64,000 nucleotides of DNA from Enoplolaimus lenunculus (lineage: Eukaryota > Nematoda > Enoplea > Enoplida > Thoracostomopsidae). Each line of letters starts with the position of its first letter. The stretch's first letter is position 1. Position numbers and translations under genes: made by a program. Location of the stretch: positions 62,001 through 126,000 of the forward strand of contig JASANG010003984.1 of assembly GCA_030248215.1 (NCBI GenBank). The letters run 5' to 3'. Below, one piece after another: positions 1 to 11,489 of the stretch. Under the pieces are notes generated by a model. That model did no database searches. It was not told the origin of the DNA and saw nothing but the letters and a program-made list of their open reading frames with translations.

Positions 1-248
1 CGTTTCCAGTAATTTTTTTCAAATTCCGGTTCCAGTTCCGTTTCCAGCAATTTTTTTCAAATTCCGGTTCCAGTTCCGTTTCCAGTAATTTTTTTCAAAT
101 TCCGGTTCCAGTTCCGTTTCCAGTAATTTTTTTCAAATTCCGGTTCCAGTTCCGTTTCCAGTAATTTTTTTCAAATTCCGGTTCCAGTTCCGTTTCCAGT
201 AATTTTTTCAAATTGCCGTTCCAGTTCGTTTCCAGTAATTTTTTCAAA
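1..248. repeat. 38-bp tandem repeat (TTCCGGTTCCAG type)
   Basis: About six and a half copies of a 38-bp unit built around CGTTTCCAGTAATTTTTTTC and AAATTCCGGTTCCAGTTC run from the window edge. The last copies are shorter and more divergent. The unit resembles the subterminal region of the CCGGAA-rich hAT-type MITEs elsewhere in the window, so it is probably an expanded end of such an element. The left limit lies outside the window. Confidence 0.85.
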
Positions 249-544
249 CTCCACTGGCATCGCGCCGTGAGTATAGCGCAACCCTTAGCCAATTTCGACG
301 AGAAACCCTGACAAAATTTTAATTAATCCAAGATCTTTGTTAAAAACGGCAACTCGAAAATGACAATTTGCCGAACACCACGTGGCAACCGGAATTAAAA
401 AGCACACAAACCGGAGCCGCAAAGCAAAAATAATCTCGAAATAACTAGGAAACACTTAATTTTTAGCATAATTTCATTTATAATGTTACGTACCACCCCA
501 CCCCCCGCTCCATAACACTTTTCACCAATGTCATCAAAACAATT
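249..544. other. Intergenic spacer
   Basis: No gene is visible here. A short stretch at 272-290 resembles the end of the GTATAGCGCAACCCTTA inverted-repeat MITE family seen at 2216 and 24053. The rest is AT-rich unique sequence with a C-run near 495-507. Confidence 0.5.
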
Positions 545-1729
545 AACAAGAGTCAGTTAAAACTCGAAATTACAAGAGTCAGTTGAAACTCGAAATTGCA
601 AGAGTCGGTTGAAACTCGAAATTACACGAGTCAGTTGAAACTCGAAATTACAAGAGTCAGTTGAACCTAGAAATTACAAGGGTCAGTTGAAACTAGAAAT
701 TACACGAGTCAGTTGAAACTCGAAATTACAAGAGTCAGTTGAAACTCGAAATTACACGAGTCAGTTGAAACTCGAAATTACAAGAGTCAGTTGAAACTCG
801 AAATTACAAGAGTCAGTTGAAACTCGAAATTACAAGAGTCAGTTGAAACTCGAAATTACAAGAGTCAGTTAAAACTCGAAATTACAAGAGTCAGTTGAAA
901 CTCGAAATTGCAAGAGTCGGTTGAAACTCGAAATTACACGAGTCAGTTGAAACTCGAAATTACAAGAGTCAGTTGAACCTAGAAATTACAAGGGTCAGTT
1001 GAAACTAGAAATTACACGAGTCAGTTGAAACTCGAAATTACAAGAGTCAGTTGAAACTCGAAATTACACGAGTCAGTTGAAACTCGAAATTACAAGAGTC
1101 AGTTGAAACTCGAAATTACAAGAGTCAGTTGAAACTCGAAATTACAAGAGTCAGTTGAAACTCGAAATTACAAGAGTCAGTTGAAACTCGAAATTACAAG
1201 AGTCAGTTGAAACTCGAAATTACAAGAGTCAGTTGAAACTCGAAATTACAAGAGTCAGTTGAAACTCGAAATTACAAGAGTCAGTTGAAACTAGAAATTA
1301 CACGAGTCAGTTGAAACTCGAAATTACAAGGGTCAGTTGAAACTAGAAATTACACGAGTCAGTTGAAACTCGAAATTACAAGAGTCAGTTGAAACTCGAA
1401 ATTACAAGAGTCAGTTGAAACTCGAAATTACAAGAGTCAGTTGAAACTCGAAATTACAAGAGTCAGTTGAAACTCGAAATTACAAGAGTCAGTTGAACCT
1501 AGAAATTACAAGGGTCAGTTGAAACTAGAAATTACACGAGTCAGTTGAAACTCGAAATTACAAGAATCAGTTGAAACTCGAAATTACACGAGTCAGTTGA
1601 AACTAGAAATTACACGAGTCAGTTGAAACTCGAAATTACAAGAGTCAGTTGAAACTCGAAATTACAAGAGTCAGTTGAAACTCGAAATTACAAGAGTCAG
1701 TTGAAACTCGAAATTACAAGAGTCAGTTG
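545..1729. repeat. 26-bp satellite array with higher-order structure
   Basis: About 45 head-to-tail copies of a 26-bp monomer, GAAACTCGAAATTACAAGAG plus TCAGTT. Variants (ACACGAG, TTGCAAGAGTCGG, GAACCTAG, AAGGGTC) recur in the same order 312 bp apart. For example GTTAAAACTC is at 556 and 868, and the TTGCAAGAGTCGG variant at about 597 and 909. That is a 12-monomer higher-order unit. Open frames across it are by-products of the repeat. Confidence 0.95.
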
Positions 1730-1735
1730 CGTCTC

Positions 1736-1887
1736 AAACGAGCTCAATTTTACCTTCAGAAACACAAAATAAATAACACCAAGAATACTTACCGGAAACT
1801 CCAGTACAAAAATACCAGATTCAATAGCGAAACCGGATTGTGAAAAATATTGGATTCCGCCTACGTACCACCGGAACCAGAATTCCA
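1736..1887. mobile_element. Right end of a hAT-type MITE next to the satellite
   Basis: After the satellite the sequence passes through ACACCAAGAATACTTACCGG and ends in ATTCCACTTTACATCCTG. This matches, in reverse, the start of the CCGGAA-type repeat near 63250, and the CATCCTG end is the one used by the hAT-type MITEs here. The matching left end was not found, so the satellite may lie inside this element as at 20538-22094. Confidence 0.5.
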
Positions 1888-2215
1888 CTTTACATCCTGG
1901 CTAAAATCGTTTAGATACTTTTAGCAAAAGCAAATTTTTAAACGGCATAGCATCTGATTAAAAAATGAAATAGCGGTCCTTATTTTTTCAAGCCTTCTAT
2001 GATGAGGTGAGGGAGGAGACGAAGAGAGCAGGTGTACGACCGCCCGGATATCCGGTTCCGGCTTAATATCCGGCAAAACAGATATCCGTATCCGGTATCC
2101 GGTAAATTACTATGCGGTCGTACCATGGAAGACAGGGATGAAAATAGGAAGGGAGAGATGAAATTCAAAACGAGACCCCAACGATACAAATAAAAACCAT
2201 TTCCCTAAGGGTTGC
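1888..2215. other. Spacer with ATATCCGG short repeats
   Basis: Positions about 2044-2105 contain a degenerate run of ATATCCGG/GTATCCGG words. A similar run occurs near 30668-30740. No gene was seen. Confidence 0.5.
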
Positions 2216-2297
2216 GCTATACTTGACGTCCGGCGCCCGTCAGTCACCGTCAGTCTCAGTCGGCGCCGCACGTCAACAAACGTAGAGCGCAACCCTA
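2216..2297. mobile_element. Short TIR MITE (AAGGGTTGCGCTATA family)
   Basis: It starts AAGGGTTGCGCTATACTTGA and ends GTAGAGCGCAACCCTA, with inner arms CGTCCGGCGCC and GGCGCCGCACGTC. The two halves are inverted copies. A longer member is at 24053-24246 and a half member at 22108-22188. It has no coding capacity. Confidence 0.75.
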
Positions 2298-3301
2298 ACG
2301 CCATTCAATATACATATACTATTATTACTACTACGTATATTAACGAATGTTAAACAAATATATTACTTAATCTTTTAACAAAAACAACCACAAGTTCTCC
2401 GATATCGTAAATTTCCCAACTAACATCCTCGTATACTCGCATTAAAACACATCCTAAACTTTCACTTTAAATAGTTTAAATTTTTATAGTTTCAAATAAC
2501 TCGTTCCAAACTACTACTTCAATCACTGCTAGACAACCATCCAATCGCATATATACGTATACTTCCGACCAACTATAGTAAACTTAGCAAAATGCTTACA
2601 TTTCAACAACGTTACGCAACCAAAAATTCGTCATTTCCCATCCAAAGCTATCAAACAACAACCAAATTGGCCATCAAAATTTCAAAACAATTCAGTCTAA
2701 CACTGACTAATCTGTCGTCACCACCGTCGTAGTCAGCGGCCGCCCATTCCTTACCACCATCTGCCTATTAAATAGCTGTTTACTCTTCCGACCCAATGAT
2801 TCATATACGTCGAGCGAGTGATTAAACAATGAAATATTTAACAAAAATTTAAAAAATGCTTAAAAATACTCATAAACAACACAACTACCCGCCTACGCGA
2901 AATATCATCCAAACGTAGGTTATAGGGTTAACGATCTATTCAGCCAACATACAGTGTTTGGTTAAGCCTAGCTATCTCATCTGAACCATTACTATTTGGC
3001 TAAATTTATTCAGCATCGATTTAATGCGGTTACATTTATATTCATTTACCCTCCTACGCAATCACGCGACAATATTTACGTAAATATATAATATATCTGA
3101 CGTTAGCATCTCATGCCGCCCACATATATTTACCATTATACCAACACACTCGATGACACAATAAATACATTAATGAAAAAATTCCATTCAAGCAAGTATA
3201 TATATACACCATGTAATAGGAATCTGTTTCATTTTCCCACACACCAAAAGTTCCTAGTATTTTACATTGGGTACGAGTATATAGATATATTGTATATAAA
3301 A
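2298..3301. other. AT-rich intergenic sequence
   Basis: No gene, recognisable repeat or RNA was found in this kilobase. Short open frames near 3111-3358 lack homology that I can recognise and overlap on both strands. Confidence 0.5.
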
Positions 3302-3869
3302 GCAGTCGTCGTGGGACTACATGTATTGAGCGAAGCGCGAACACACTTAAGCAATTAAGCTAATATGCAAATTAGTTATTAGCTAACTATTTATTTGTCG
3401 GTTTTGGAGGTTTGTAAGCAATTTACTCAGATTCCTCGCACCCAAAAACCCTTCAGTCACCCTAATAATTATTGAAATAATTTAAAAAGTACTAATTTTG
3501 TCTTGTCAATCAATTAAGCTAATATGCAAATTAGCTATTGCCTAACTATTCGGTTACCGGTTTTGAGGGTTTGTAAACAATTTATTCAGATTCGTCGCAG
3601 CCAAACACATCGTTCCATACTGAAATTAGATTACTTGCAACCATAAAAAATTAGGGAAAAAATGTACAAAGTCCTAATTTAGGCTTAACCAATTACATAA
3701 ATTAGCCTGTAGCTAATAAGGTTAACACCCAGGATAATATGCTATCAAACTAAAAAGTTTACTACGGTTCGTGAGATCTTTTCGGACGAACAGACGGCCG
3801 GACATCCACCTTTCGACCTCCGAGCACCAAACCATAAAACGCTTCGCGACACTACAAGCTTCGCTCAAT
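3302..3869 (+). mobile_element. TIR element, GTGGGACTACAT family, LINE-free copy
   Basis: The left end is GCAGTCGTCGTGGGACTACA followed by TATTGAGCGAAGC. The right end contains the inverted GCTTCGCTCAAT. Inside are repeated blocks of AGCTAATATGCAAATTAG and CAATTTATTCAGATTCCTCG. This copy keeps a block of about 90 bp (3708-3798) that is missing where the LINE sits at 36878. No transposase frame is seen. Confidence 0.7.
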
Positions 3870-4776
3870 CAGGGCTTACAATGTTGGTTCTGTACTGTAA
3901 CCGATTGGCAAATCCTTCATTCACTTTCAACAATGGATAATCTCTCTTTACGAGGGTATGCAACTGGGTACATTCTGTGTAGAAAAGAATATATTCAGCG
4001 CGCGTTGTGTTTTTGCCCGACACTCCTCATTTATGGGGTGGGAAGGTACTATCCACCAATATTTACAATCTGAATCGAAGGTGCTGTGATCATACGTAAT
4101 TCAACGCCGCCGATACTTACAGTGACTGTTCGCCAAAGTGGTACGTAGGTACCCCCTGACAACGAGGTGGGAGATCGGGCAAAAACGCAACACACGTTGA
4201 ACTGTAAAACAATTTTGCGCGGGTAACGACTAACGGGCAACGACATTTTGCGCGGGAACACCCGCGAGTTAGAAAATCAACCTTTCCGCGGGTAAAGCGC
4301 ACCGCAGCTAAAAAACCTCTACCCACTTACCCCTCTGGTAGGGGCTACAACACGAATTTAAAAGATTTTCCTCAACAGCTCAATCTTAAAATACAGCACC
4401 AAATTCGCTAAAACTGCGCATTAAGTAAAGCTGTAAGATTTCAAAACAGGAAAAAAATACCGTATTCTCCCACCGGAAAATCTTGAATCCACCCACGCCT
4501 GCTGGCAAGGTTAGGTGTATCAAGCCAAACATTGTTCCTTTGCTTCACACCGTTGACATTATTCTAACTGAACTTGAGCTGATGGCTGCCTGGTGTATAC
4601 AAAATTCAACTCTTGTGACGTCACAGCATCGAGTATAACAACAACCGCAGGCGCCAGTATGTCTACAGGCACGCACGAAACGAACGAGTATACGTATATT
4701 TAATTACTCGCCTTGACAAATACAAAACAACATGTGTTAGCATTGAAAAATCAAATCTGGCCAAATTCACTCCATC
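3870..4776. other. Intergenic sequence
   Basis: No gene was recognised. A GCGCGGGTAA / GCGCGGGAAC short repeat lies at about 4215-4290. Open frames on both strands here show no family resemblance. Confidence 0.4.
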
Positions 4777-4950
4777 CGGGCCCGCAGCCAAAAGGGTGGC
4801 AGGGAAGGGGGTCAGCCTCCGCCCACTGGAACAACTTTGCTCCAACCCCTAGAAAATTTTCAACCTTGTTTGTAAGTCATCGAAAACTCTTGTATGCCCC
4901 TCGTGAAAAATGTTCAACCCACCGATCAAGGTGATCTGGATACAGGCGTG
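4777..4950 (-). mobile_element. MITE, GGCCCGTAGCC family (reverse copy)
   Basis: The reverse complement of a block seen at 13573, 15444 and 23151. It has TIR-like ends (GGGCCCGCAGCC ... GGATACAGGCGTGCC), a core TTTTCAACCTTGTTTGTAAG, and a purine-rich GGGGGTC stretch. About 170 bp long, with no open frame of interest. Confidence 0.7.
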
Positions 4951-5128
4951 CCTCCTACACAAATCGTTCTCGGGTTACATCAGGACACCTACGTAAAAAA
5001 ACCATCAGGTTCCACAAGTATCCAAATGGTACGTGTGTGCACTGGTATAAACTTTGTTTCCCTACCAACCTAGAATATGGGTGACGTTCCACAGCTGATG
5101 AGGTATAACTATATTAATCCTCCGGCAA

Positions 5129-5304
5129 ATGTTACTTTAAGGTGCGTAACAGTAGATTAAGCGTATTCGTAAGCCTAAGCCTAAAAGCCTAAGCGTTGCA
5201 ACAATGTGTTCCTAAGCCGAAGCCTAAGCAAAAAATGTAACCTAGAATCTAAACCTACTCTTTCATAGACCCACCAGAAACCTGGACGCCTCTTAAAGTA
5301 ACAT
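5129..5304. mobile_element. MITE with TTAGGC-like core
   Basis: The inverted ends are ATGTTACTTTAAGG(T)GCGT and ACGCCTCTTAAAGTAACAT. The centre holds CCTAAGCCTAAAAGCCTAAG, the complement of TTAGGC-like units. The same ends and core recur at 26045-26183 and 63078-63228, which shows this is a mobile family rather than a chance telomere-like run. Confidence 0.75.
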
Positions 5305-5334
5305 GGGCCAGCCCAGCTATACATTGTTGTACTT

Positions 5335-5465
5335 TAAAAGTACTATCAATTCTCAAACTCTCTAGTTCCGATTCCGCTATTACTTTCTTCTTCCGATTCT
5401 GGTAATAAATTTTAAAATTTCCTGTTCCGGTATAATTCAGTTCAATTTTCCACTCTGATCCCGAC
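5335..5465. mobile_element. Partial hAT-type MITE (TTCCGATTCCG family)
   Basis: The right-end segment of the family found complete at 7399, 9262 and 18810: TAGTTCCGATTCCG, a TTCCGGTATAATTCAGTTC motif and a degraded CACTCTGATCC end. The left half is missing. Confidence 0.55.
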
Positions 5466-5929
5466 CAACCGGAATCTTCGTGTTGCTCTGAAACATTTTT
5501 GGCTAACAAAAAAGCAACAAAACTACCCGCAAATCAGTTGGCTACCGATTGTCAATAAACAAGCTTACAGTTATACCCTTGTTAGCACCTGCTCCAAGCC
5601 GGGTCTCAAAAAACCCCCAAACAGTTCCTGGAACTCACACCAGACACCGGGGTGAAACTAAATTTCAAAATATCATTTTCACAACAGCATAGGCCGACCA
5701 AAACTAACAAGTATACACGTATATTTTAAATTTTCCTATTTGCCGTTAACAATTAGTTATATTATTTACGCATTTATCACATAAATCTATGATACAACTT
5801 TGTATTTTAACCTTTAAATCCGTATAATATATATATATGTTTAATTTACGATTATAAATATTCCGGCCTTCCGGCAAAGGTACAGAATCTGGATCCACCC
5901 TGAGATTTTAACAAAAGTGGTCCATCCTA

Positions 5930-6202
5930 TAGATCTCGACGAGCTGAATTAAACGGTACCATTTTTATGGCTGCATGACCAACGATTCAAAAGGTATGGC
6001 CCTCGAAATTATAAAAGAAAGTATTTATCGTCGATATTTTCGTAAAATATAAACTTTACTAGGTTTATTCCTTACACAAATTTGATTGGTTGTACGTTTT
6101 ATATATAGTAAAAATTTCAAGTTTAAAGGGCCATAACTATTGAATTGAGGGCCCTACAGTGCTAAAAATTGTACCGTTGAACTCAGCGCGTCGAAATCTA
6201 CA
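5930..6202. repeat. Inverted repeat, 273 bp, single copy
   Basis: Arms of about 36 bp: AGATCTCGACGAGCTGAATT followed by AAACGGTACCA on the left, and TTGTACCGTTGAACTCAGCG plus CGTCGAAATCTAC on the right. Inner segments (GGCCCTCGAA and GGGCCATAAC) are also partly complementary. It could be a solitary MITE. No second copy was seen in the window. Confidence 0.6.
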
Positions 6203-6318
6203 AAATGAACTGTATCTCCGCCAATATTCCACCCTCCCCATACTTTGGTACTTTCCAAACTTTATATTGTTTGCTACATCGTAACAGCAAGACACTAGAA
6301 ATATATAGTTTTAAAAAA

Positions 6319-6475
6319 TTAACCAATTAAATTCATTAATCAAAATAACACCTTTAAAAATTAACCAATTAAACTTATGAATGAAAATAACAGCTTTACA
6401 AATTAACCAATTAATTTCATAAATGAAAATAATAGCTTAAGAATTAACCAATTAAATTTATAAATGAAAATAACT
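6319..6475. repeat. Short tandem repeat, about 40-bp unit
   Basis: Four diverged copies of TTAACCAATTAAATTCAT followed by AAATGAAAATAACAGCTT. Confidence 0.8.
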
Positions 6476-6996
6476 TATAAATTACATAACCTACGTATAC
6501 CTGGTTCAACCCAAACAATAATTAAATGTATATTATAGTTTTCAATGAAAACCTATTTTACATACAAAAAATCATATATATATACATATACGTATATATA
6601 CATATATATTAGCATATTACGTCTAATTGCGTTCAGCTTCACGAAAAAGCGGTTGCCATTCTAGGTCAAGTAGCGGGTTATATCGTTTCGCCTGATGATG
6701 TAATTCAACATAACAATATAACCAACTACCTCACACTGAATGCCGCGTTAATAAAGTATCATGCGTTGCATCGTCGTAGGTTTTACACGTTCACCGTTAT
6801 ATAATTATTTTGTTGGTTTGGTTTGGTCCGTTGTACAATGCGTGATTGAATGCGTTCATGGGCAACAATTAAACAATTACTATTTGCCCACAAGTTAATA
6901 CATGTCTTGGCATCATTATTCGACCAAGTGTAACGGTTGTAAATATATTATGCATTACAGGCATTACTGTTAATTTATTATTAATATTATTGCTAC

Positions 6997-7028
<32 letters not shown>

Positions 7029-7398
7029 TTATTAATATTATTATTGTTATTATTATTATTGTTATTACTATTATTAATTATTATTGTTATTACTATTATT
7101 ATTGTTATTAAGTATATACGTTTTTAACAAGCAGTTTTCAAATGTCCTCAAATGTCAATTTTCAATACAAAAGTAACAGGATTGTTGTAACAAGAATGAC
7201 CTGACTGGAGGGTGCGGGCGGCCCCTGTTACATCCGCCAATGTCTGCCGGCCAGTCACACGTTTGGCTCGTTAAGCACAAAAGTTTACGCTTCGAATATT
7301 GATCCTATCCTTAGACGCAATCGAACAGACTGAGGTCTACCGTAAAGACTGGCTTCGACTAATTTTTCTATCTCGACCTTGAATCTACTTGTAGTCGA
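6476..7398. repeat. AT-rich spacer with TTA microsatellite
   Basis: A (TA)n/(ATAC)n stretch is at about 6575-6612 and a long imperfect (TTA)n/(TTATTG)n microsatellite at about 6965-7110. No gene was seen in the remaining unique sequence. Confidence 0.8.
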
Positions 7399-7815
7399 CA
7401 AGGGGGCAATCGGAATTCCGATTCCAATAAAAATTCCGATTCAAAACGAGTTCCGATTCCGATTCCGATTGCACAATCAATCGGAATCGGAATTTCCATA
7501 TTTTAGTTTTACGTCAACTTGTTGTGATATGTTGTATAAAAATTCAGCATCATTTATCTATTCATTTGTTTTTGATAAGTTAACTTATCAATAATTGATT
7601 GCAGTTTAGCTTTACAGAGCCAAAAATGACTGCCAAAATGTTTATTCGACGGTTTGAGTATTGTTGCCAGCCAACAGACACCCATAATCAATAATATACT
7701 TGTTAAGGCAAATTATCCGTATAGTCATAAATTCTGTAGTTCCGATTCCCATTCCGGTATAAATTTGCTGTTCCGACTCCGATTCCGGTATAATCCAGTT
7801 CCGCTTTGCACCCTG
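7399..7815 (+). mobile_element. hAT-type MITE, family A copy 1
   Basis: Starts CAAGGGGGCAATCGGAATTC and ends CCAGTTCCGCTTTGCACCCT+G. The subterminal regions are dense in CCGATT/CGGAAT words and the core carries TTGCAGTTTAGCTTTACAGA and TTGTTGCCAGCCAACAGACA. Copies 2 (9262-9701) and 3 (18810-19214) share the whole layout. No transposase is present. Confidence 0.8.
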
Positions 7816-7944
7816 CAATCGACTAATTTAATTTTAACAATTAAAATCTTACCTGCACAGACAGCAACTGAATTTTTTAAGTTACGTACTTACTTACTGT
7901 CAACAGAAAACGTGAATTACATACATATACCACACTTGATTATT

Positions 7945-8262
7945 GGTAGGCATCAACCGACATACATCCGTTTCATATCCAACCGACATACATCCGTTTC
8001 ATCTTTAACCGACATACATCCGTTTATCCAACCGACATACATCCGTTTCATATCCAACCGACATACATCCGTTTCATCTTTAACCGACATACATCCGCTT
8101 CATATGCAACCGACATACATCCGTTTCATCTTTAACCGACATACATCCGCTTCATATGCAACCGACATACATCCGTTTCATCTTTAACCGACACATCCGT
8201 TTCATATGCAACCGACATACATCCGTTTCATCTTTAACCGACATACATCCGTTTCATATCAA
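7945..8262 (+). repeat. 26-bp satellite (AACCGACATACATCCGTTTC)
   Basis: About 12 copies of AACCGACATACATCCGTTTC plus ATCTTT or ATATCC/ATATGC. Most units are 26 bp, with two shortened ones. The variants alternate in a roughly two-unit pattern. The open frame across it is a repeat by-product. Confidence 0.9.
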
Positions 8263-8908
8263 AATCGATTGTCATTCAAAACCTAAAATATATACAGCGT
8301 ATATAAAAGTATATATTCGTTTACCGACTTTTTTGCCAGATATTGAACCTGAATAGATATCCAATCCGATCCCTTGGTAAAATATATACGTACTGCCATC
8401 AATCATATCATATCAATGCACAACTACCCGAACCAGATGTCAAATTTTAGTGCCGGTGTCACGGTATAAACTTTCCGCCCCTCCCCTGCGTAAAATTTAT
8501 CCCCGGACGAATTAGACCAGTTTATTTTTGCCCACTCACAATATAATTGCTCGCCGTTTTAGTTTTCCCCAGCATCGGTCATCATAAGATTGTTTCCTCC
8601 GATGAATTCGAATTCCCTTTTCGACCCGACATCTTCTCAAACAGTATATACCCTAAGTAGAATTGTCAAAATTTTAAAGCAAGTTCTACTGCAATATAAC
8701 ATTTTAAGCATTGTATAAATGTCAAAATTCCCAAACCAGTTTACAGCTAGGAAATATGTAGAGAACCTCAAACCAGTTTACAGCTAGGAAATATGTAGAG
8801 AACCTTATCCAGATTAAACGGTTTCAACGCGTATCCATACATATGTAACGTATAGTACCAAAGTGGCGGTGTGTATTTATATACAGATCCATTGTAGCCA
8901 AAAATTTG
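8263..8908. other. Intergenic sequence with a short duplication
   Basis: A 36-bp segment beginning AACCAGTTTACAGCTAGGAA is present twice in tandem at about 8731-8805. No gene was seen. Confidence 0.5.
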
Positions 8909-9035
8909 CATGGCTGCGTAGCTCAGTGGTTAGAGTAGCGAACCGGGTAATCCGTAAGTCGTACGCGTAGCTTCCAGCAACACCGCATCTGCAGTAAAAT
9001 TTTCGTGAAGGGCTTTATATGATACTGCTTAACTT
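8909..9035 (+). repeat. tRNA-derived SINE (GTAGCTCAGTGGTTAGAG head)
   Basis: A pol III A-box-like GTAGCTCAGTGGTTAGAGTA opens the copy. It is followed by ACCGGGTAATCC and a body CACCGCATCTGCAGTAAAAT with ATACTGCTTAA. The B box is decayed here, but the related copy at 23043 retains GGTTCGATCCC. The body is shared between copies, so this is a SINE rather than a working tRNA gene. Confidence 0.75.
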
Positions 9036-9261
9036 TGCACATTTATATACAACATAACAATTTCCTTGTAATTTTCTCACGAATGATTCAAGTAATTTCA
9101 TTTTCGTTCAAAACCTTCGAGCTTCCTAATGTTCCAGATCAAAGTATTAGATAGTTTACCGTCACCTTCTTGGAATTCTTACACTAAAATTGTAGTGGAA
9201 ACAAATGCCGCCGTGAGAAAAATTTCGCTCTCAGTTGACCATGATGTACGTACCTGACAAG

Positions 9262-9701
9262 CAGGGTACAACTGGAATTCCGATTCCGATTAGAATTAAA
9301 ATTAAAAATCGAGTTCCGATTCCGAATCCGATTGCAACAGTCAATCGGAATCGGAATTTTAAAATTTCAATTTTAATTCTAATTGTTGTCATATGTTGCA
9401 TAAGAGTTCTGTATCATTTATCTATCAAATTGCTTTCGATGAATTAATTATAATTTATTAATAATACATGCATTGTAGTTTAGCTTTACAGAACCGAAAA
9501 AGATCGCCACTTTGTTCATGCGACGTTTTTGAAAATTGTTGCCAGCCAACTACAGACACCCTAAATCAATCAATATATAATATACTTGTTGATACAAATA
9601 ATCCGTATAGTCGCAAAATTTCTAGTTCCGATTACGATTATAATTTTGCTAAAAATTTGCAGTTCCGCTTCCGGTATAATCAAGTTACGCTTTGCTCCCT
9701 G
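9262..9701 (+). mobile_element. hAT-type MITE, family A copy 2
   Basis: Begins CAGGGTACAACTGGAATTCC and ends CTTTGCTCCCTG. It aligns along its length with the copy at 7399, including the TTGTTGCCAGCCAAC core. No clean 8-bp duplication remains. Confidence 0.8.
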
Positions 9702-10744
9702 CTAAAATGTATGGCCAAGAATTAATCTGATATACTTCAACAGGTAAAAATTACACAGGAGAACGAATTAAACTGCGACTTTTGTTATATTCTGCTGGGG
9801 GGACACATTAAACTGGTTTCATTCATACGGTGGCGGCGGGGGGGGGGGAAGAATTAAACCGTGACACCGGACACGAAAATTATGGGGTCTTAAGTGGAAG
9901 CTTCATGTACAGGTATCCATAGTATCCATACCAAAAATTCACAATGTATGGCCAGCCGGATAACACATATGCCATTCTTAAACAAACAGGTTATACGGGA
10001 TTTTTCTTCTAGACAATGTCTCAATGTAGGCTAGCACTGGTTTCCAAACGGAGTCCAAATATTTTAAGCGCATATTTCAATTTTATGCAAATAAAGATTA
10101 TAGTAACTCGATCCAAGGTGCAATCGAAATTCAATTCTTTCCGACAAATCAGTAATTTTTCACTTTCGTTCCGGTTTCGGTATTAAATCCGGTATTTTTT
10201 CACGGGATTGTTCCGGTGCTGTCCATGTTAATCATTTTTGCGCTTCAAAAGTTAAAGCTGATTTTATTTGTCGAATTTTGTTACTTTCGAGTAAATACAT
10301 GGATCTGAGAGTAGTACGTTCGCTACCGCAACATACGTACCAATTTCACCGTTTTTTTCGGTTCCAGTTATTTTTCACTATCCGGTTCAGGTAAAAGCAG
10401 AACATCCGAGAACCGAGACCCGACTTAACTTTCTGTTTCCGGTTCCTTCGGTATTTCGTTTGAATTCCGGTTGCACCTTGACCCGGACATACCAATAAAG
10501 TTTCATTCATCTGATTTGAATTTCCAAATGATACATTCAACATCTTGTTGGTTGTGGTTCTACCGAATACACCCATTCAATATTGTGTTGTCTGTAGTTT
10601 TGACCTAAAGGAACGATGGATATTTAATATATAACTTTATATATAAATAATAGTACTAAACTTTATATTTCATTCAATAAAAATAATTACGAAAAGCAAT
10701 CTGAAAGAAAATACCGACTCTGGTATTGTACATTTCCACCACAC
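9702..10744. other. Intergenic sequence with decayed CCGGAA repeats
   Basis: Segments at about 10120-10215 and 10340-10490 hold TTCCGGTTTCGGTA / TTCGGTTCCAG words from degraded hAT-type MITEs. A run of G is at about 9836-9847. No gene was seen. Confidence 0.5.
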
Positions 10745-11372
10745 GTTTTGGGTTAGTCTAAGACTTAGGTTTACACAAAAGCTTACCTAAGCCTAAACCT
10801 TATGCCTTTGCCAAAGCCTAAAACTTATACCTGTACCAAAGCCTAAACCGTATACATTTACCTAAGTGTACACCTTACAGCTTTACCGAAGCCTATACCT
10901 ACCGTTTTCTAAGCCTAAACCTTATACCTTTACCAGGGTGCAACCGGAATAACAATTTACCGGAAACGGAAGCGGAATTTGAAAAAATTACCGGAACCAG
11001 AACCGGAGAATAAAAAATACATGCCACCGAAAAATTCATTTTAATTTTCTTCGTTGCAATATTAGTGCTGAAATAACCCTTAGTTGGAGATAGGTATTCA
11101 CTTTATCTACTGTATTTTAGATTTTCATAATTCACGGAGGCGAAATCTACCTTCGGTGGTTTATTTTCGGCGATTGTCAAGGTTTGCATACTATACTATG
11201 TAATGAAATTTTTATTTTTATCGTCAGTTTTAGTAAAATATCTTAATTTCCACCGACCAAATTTTAACACCGGAATTAAGAACGTGAAAAAATGCCGGGA
11301 CCGGAACGGGAATTCCGGTTGCATCCTGACCTTTACCTAAACCTAAACCTTAAATCTTTACCTAACCTTTAA
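10745..11372. repeat. Degenerate CCTAAACCTTATA tandem array, split by a MITE
   Basis: Imperfect units of about 24 bp with CCTAAACCTTATACCTTTAC run from 10745 to 10933 and resume at 11329. They are related to the TTAGGC-like cores of MITEs elsewhere. The interruption is the hAT-type element at 10934-11328, which is therefore younger than the array. Confidence 0.75.
10934..11328 (+). mobile_element. hAT-type MITE, family C copy 1, 8-bp duplication
   Basis: The element is bounded by CAGGGTGCAACCGGAAT and ATTCCGGTTGCATCCTG. The 8 bp ACCTTTAC lies directly on both sides (10926-10933 and 11329-11336), as expected of hAT transposition, although the host array is itself repetitive. A second member at 48990-49371, in inverse orientation, shares the core. 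Confidence 0.85.
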
Positions 11373-11489
11373 CTTGTGCGTTGGAAACTGTACAAGAGCA
11401 GAATATGTCACGTACAACACAAAGCAACAGAACGTCACAATTATAGGAGCCGAGAATAGAACCGGATATTTCAATTTAAACGTATATAC

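Noticed and set aside
545-1729. CRISPR-like array (regular 26-bp spacing)
   Set aside because: There are no unique spacers between repeats. It is a head-to-tail satellite in eukaryotic DNA.
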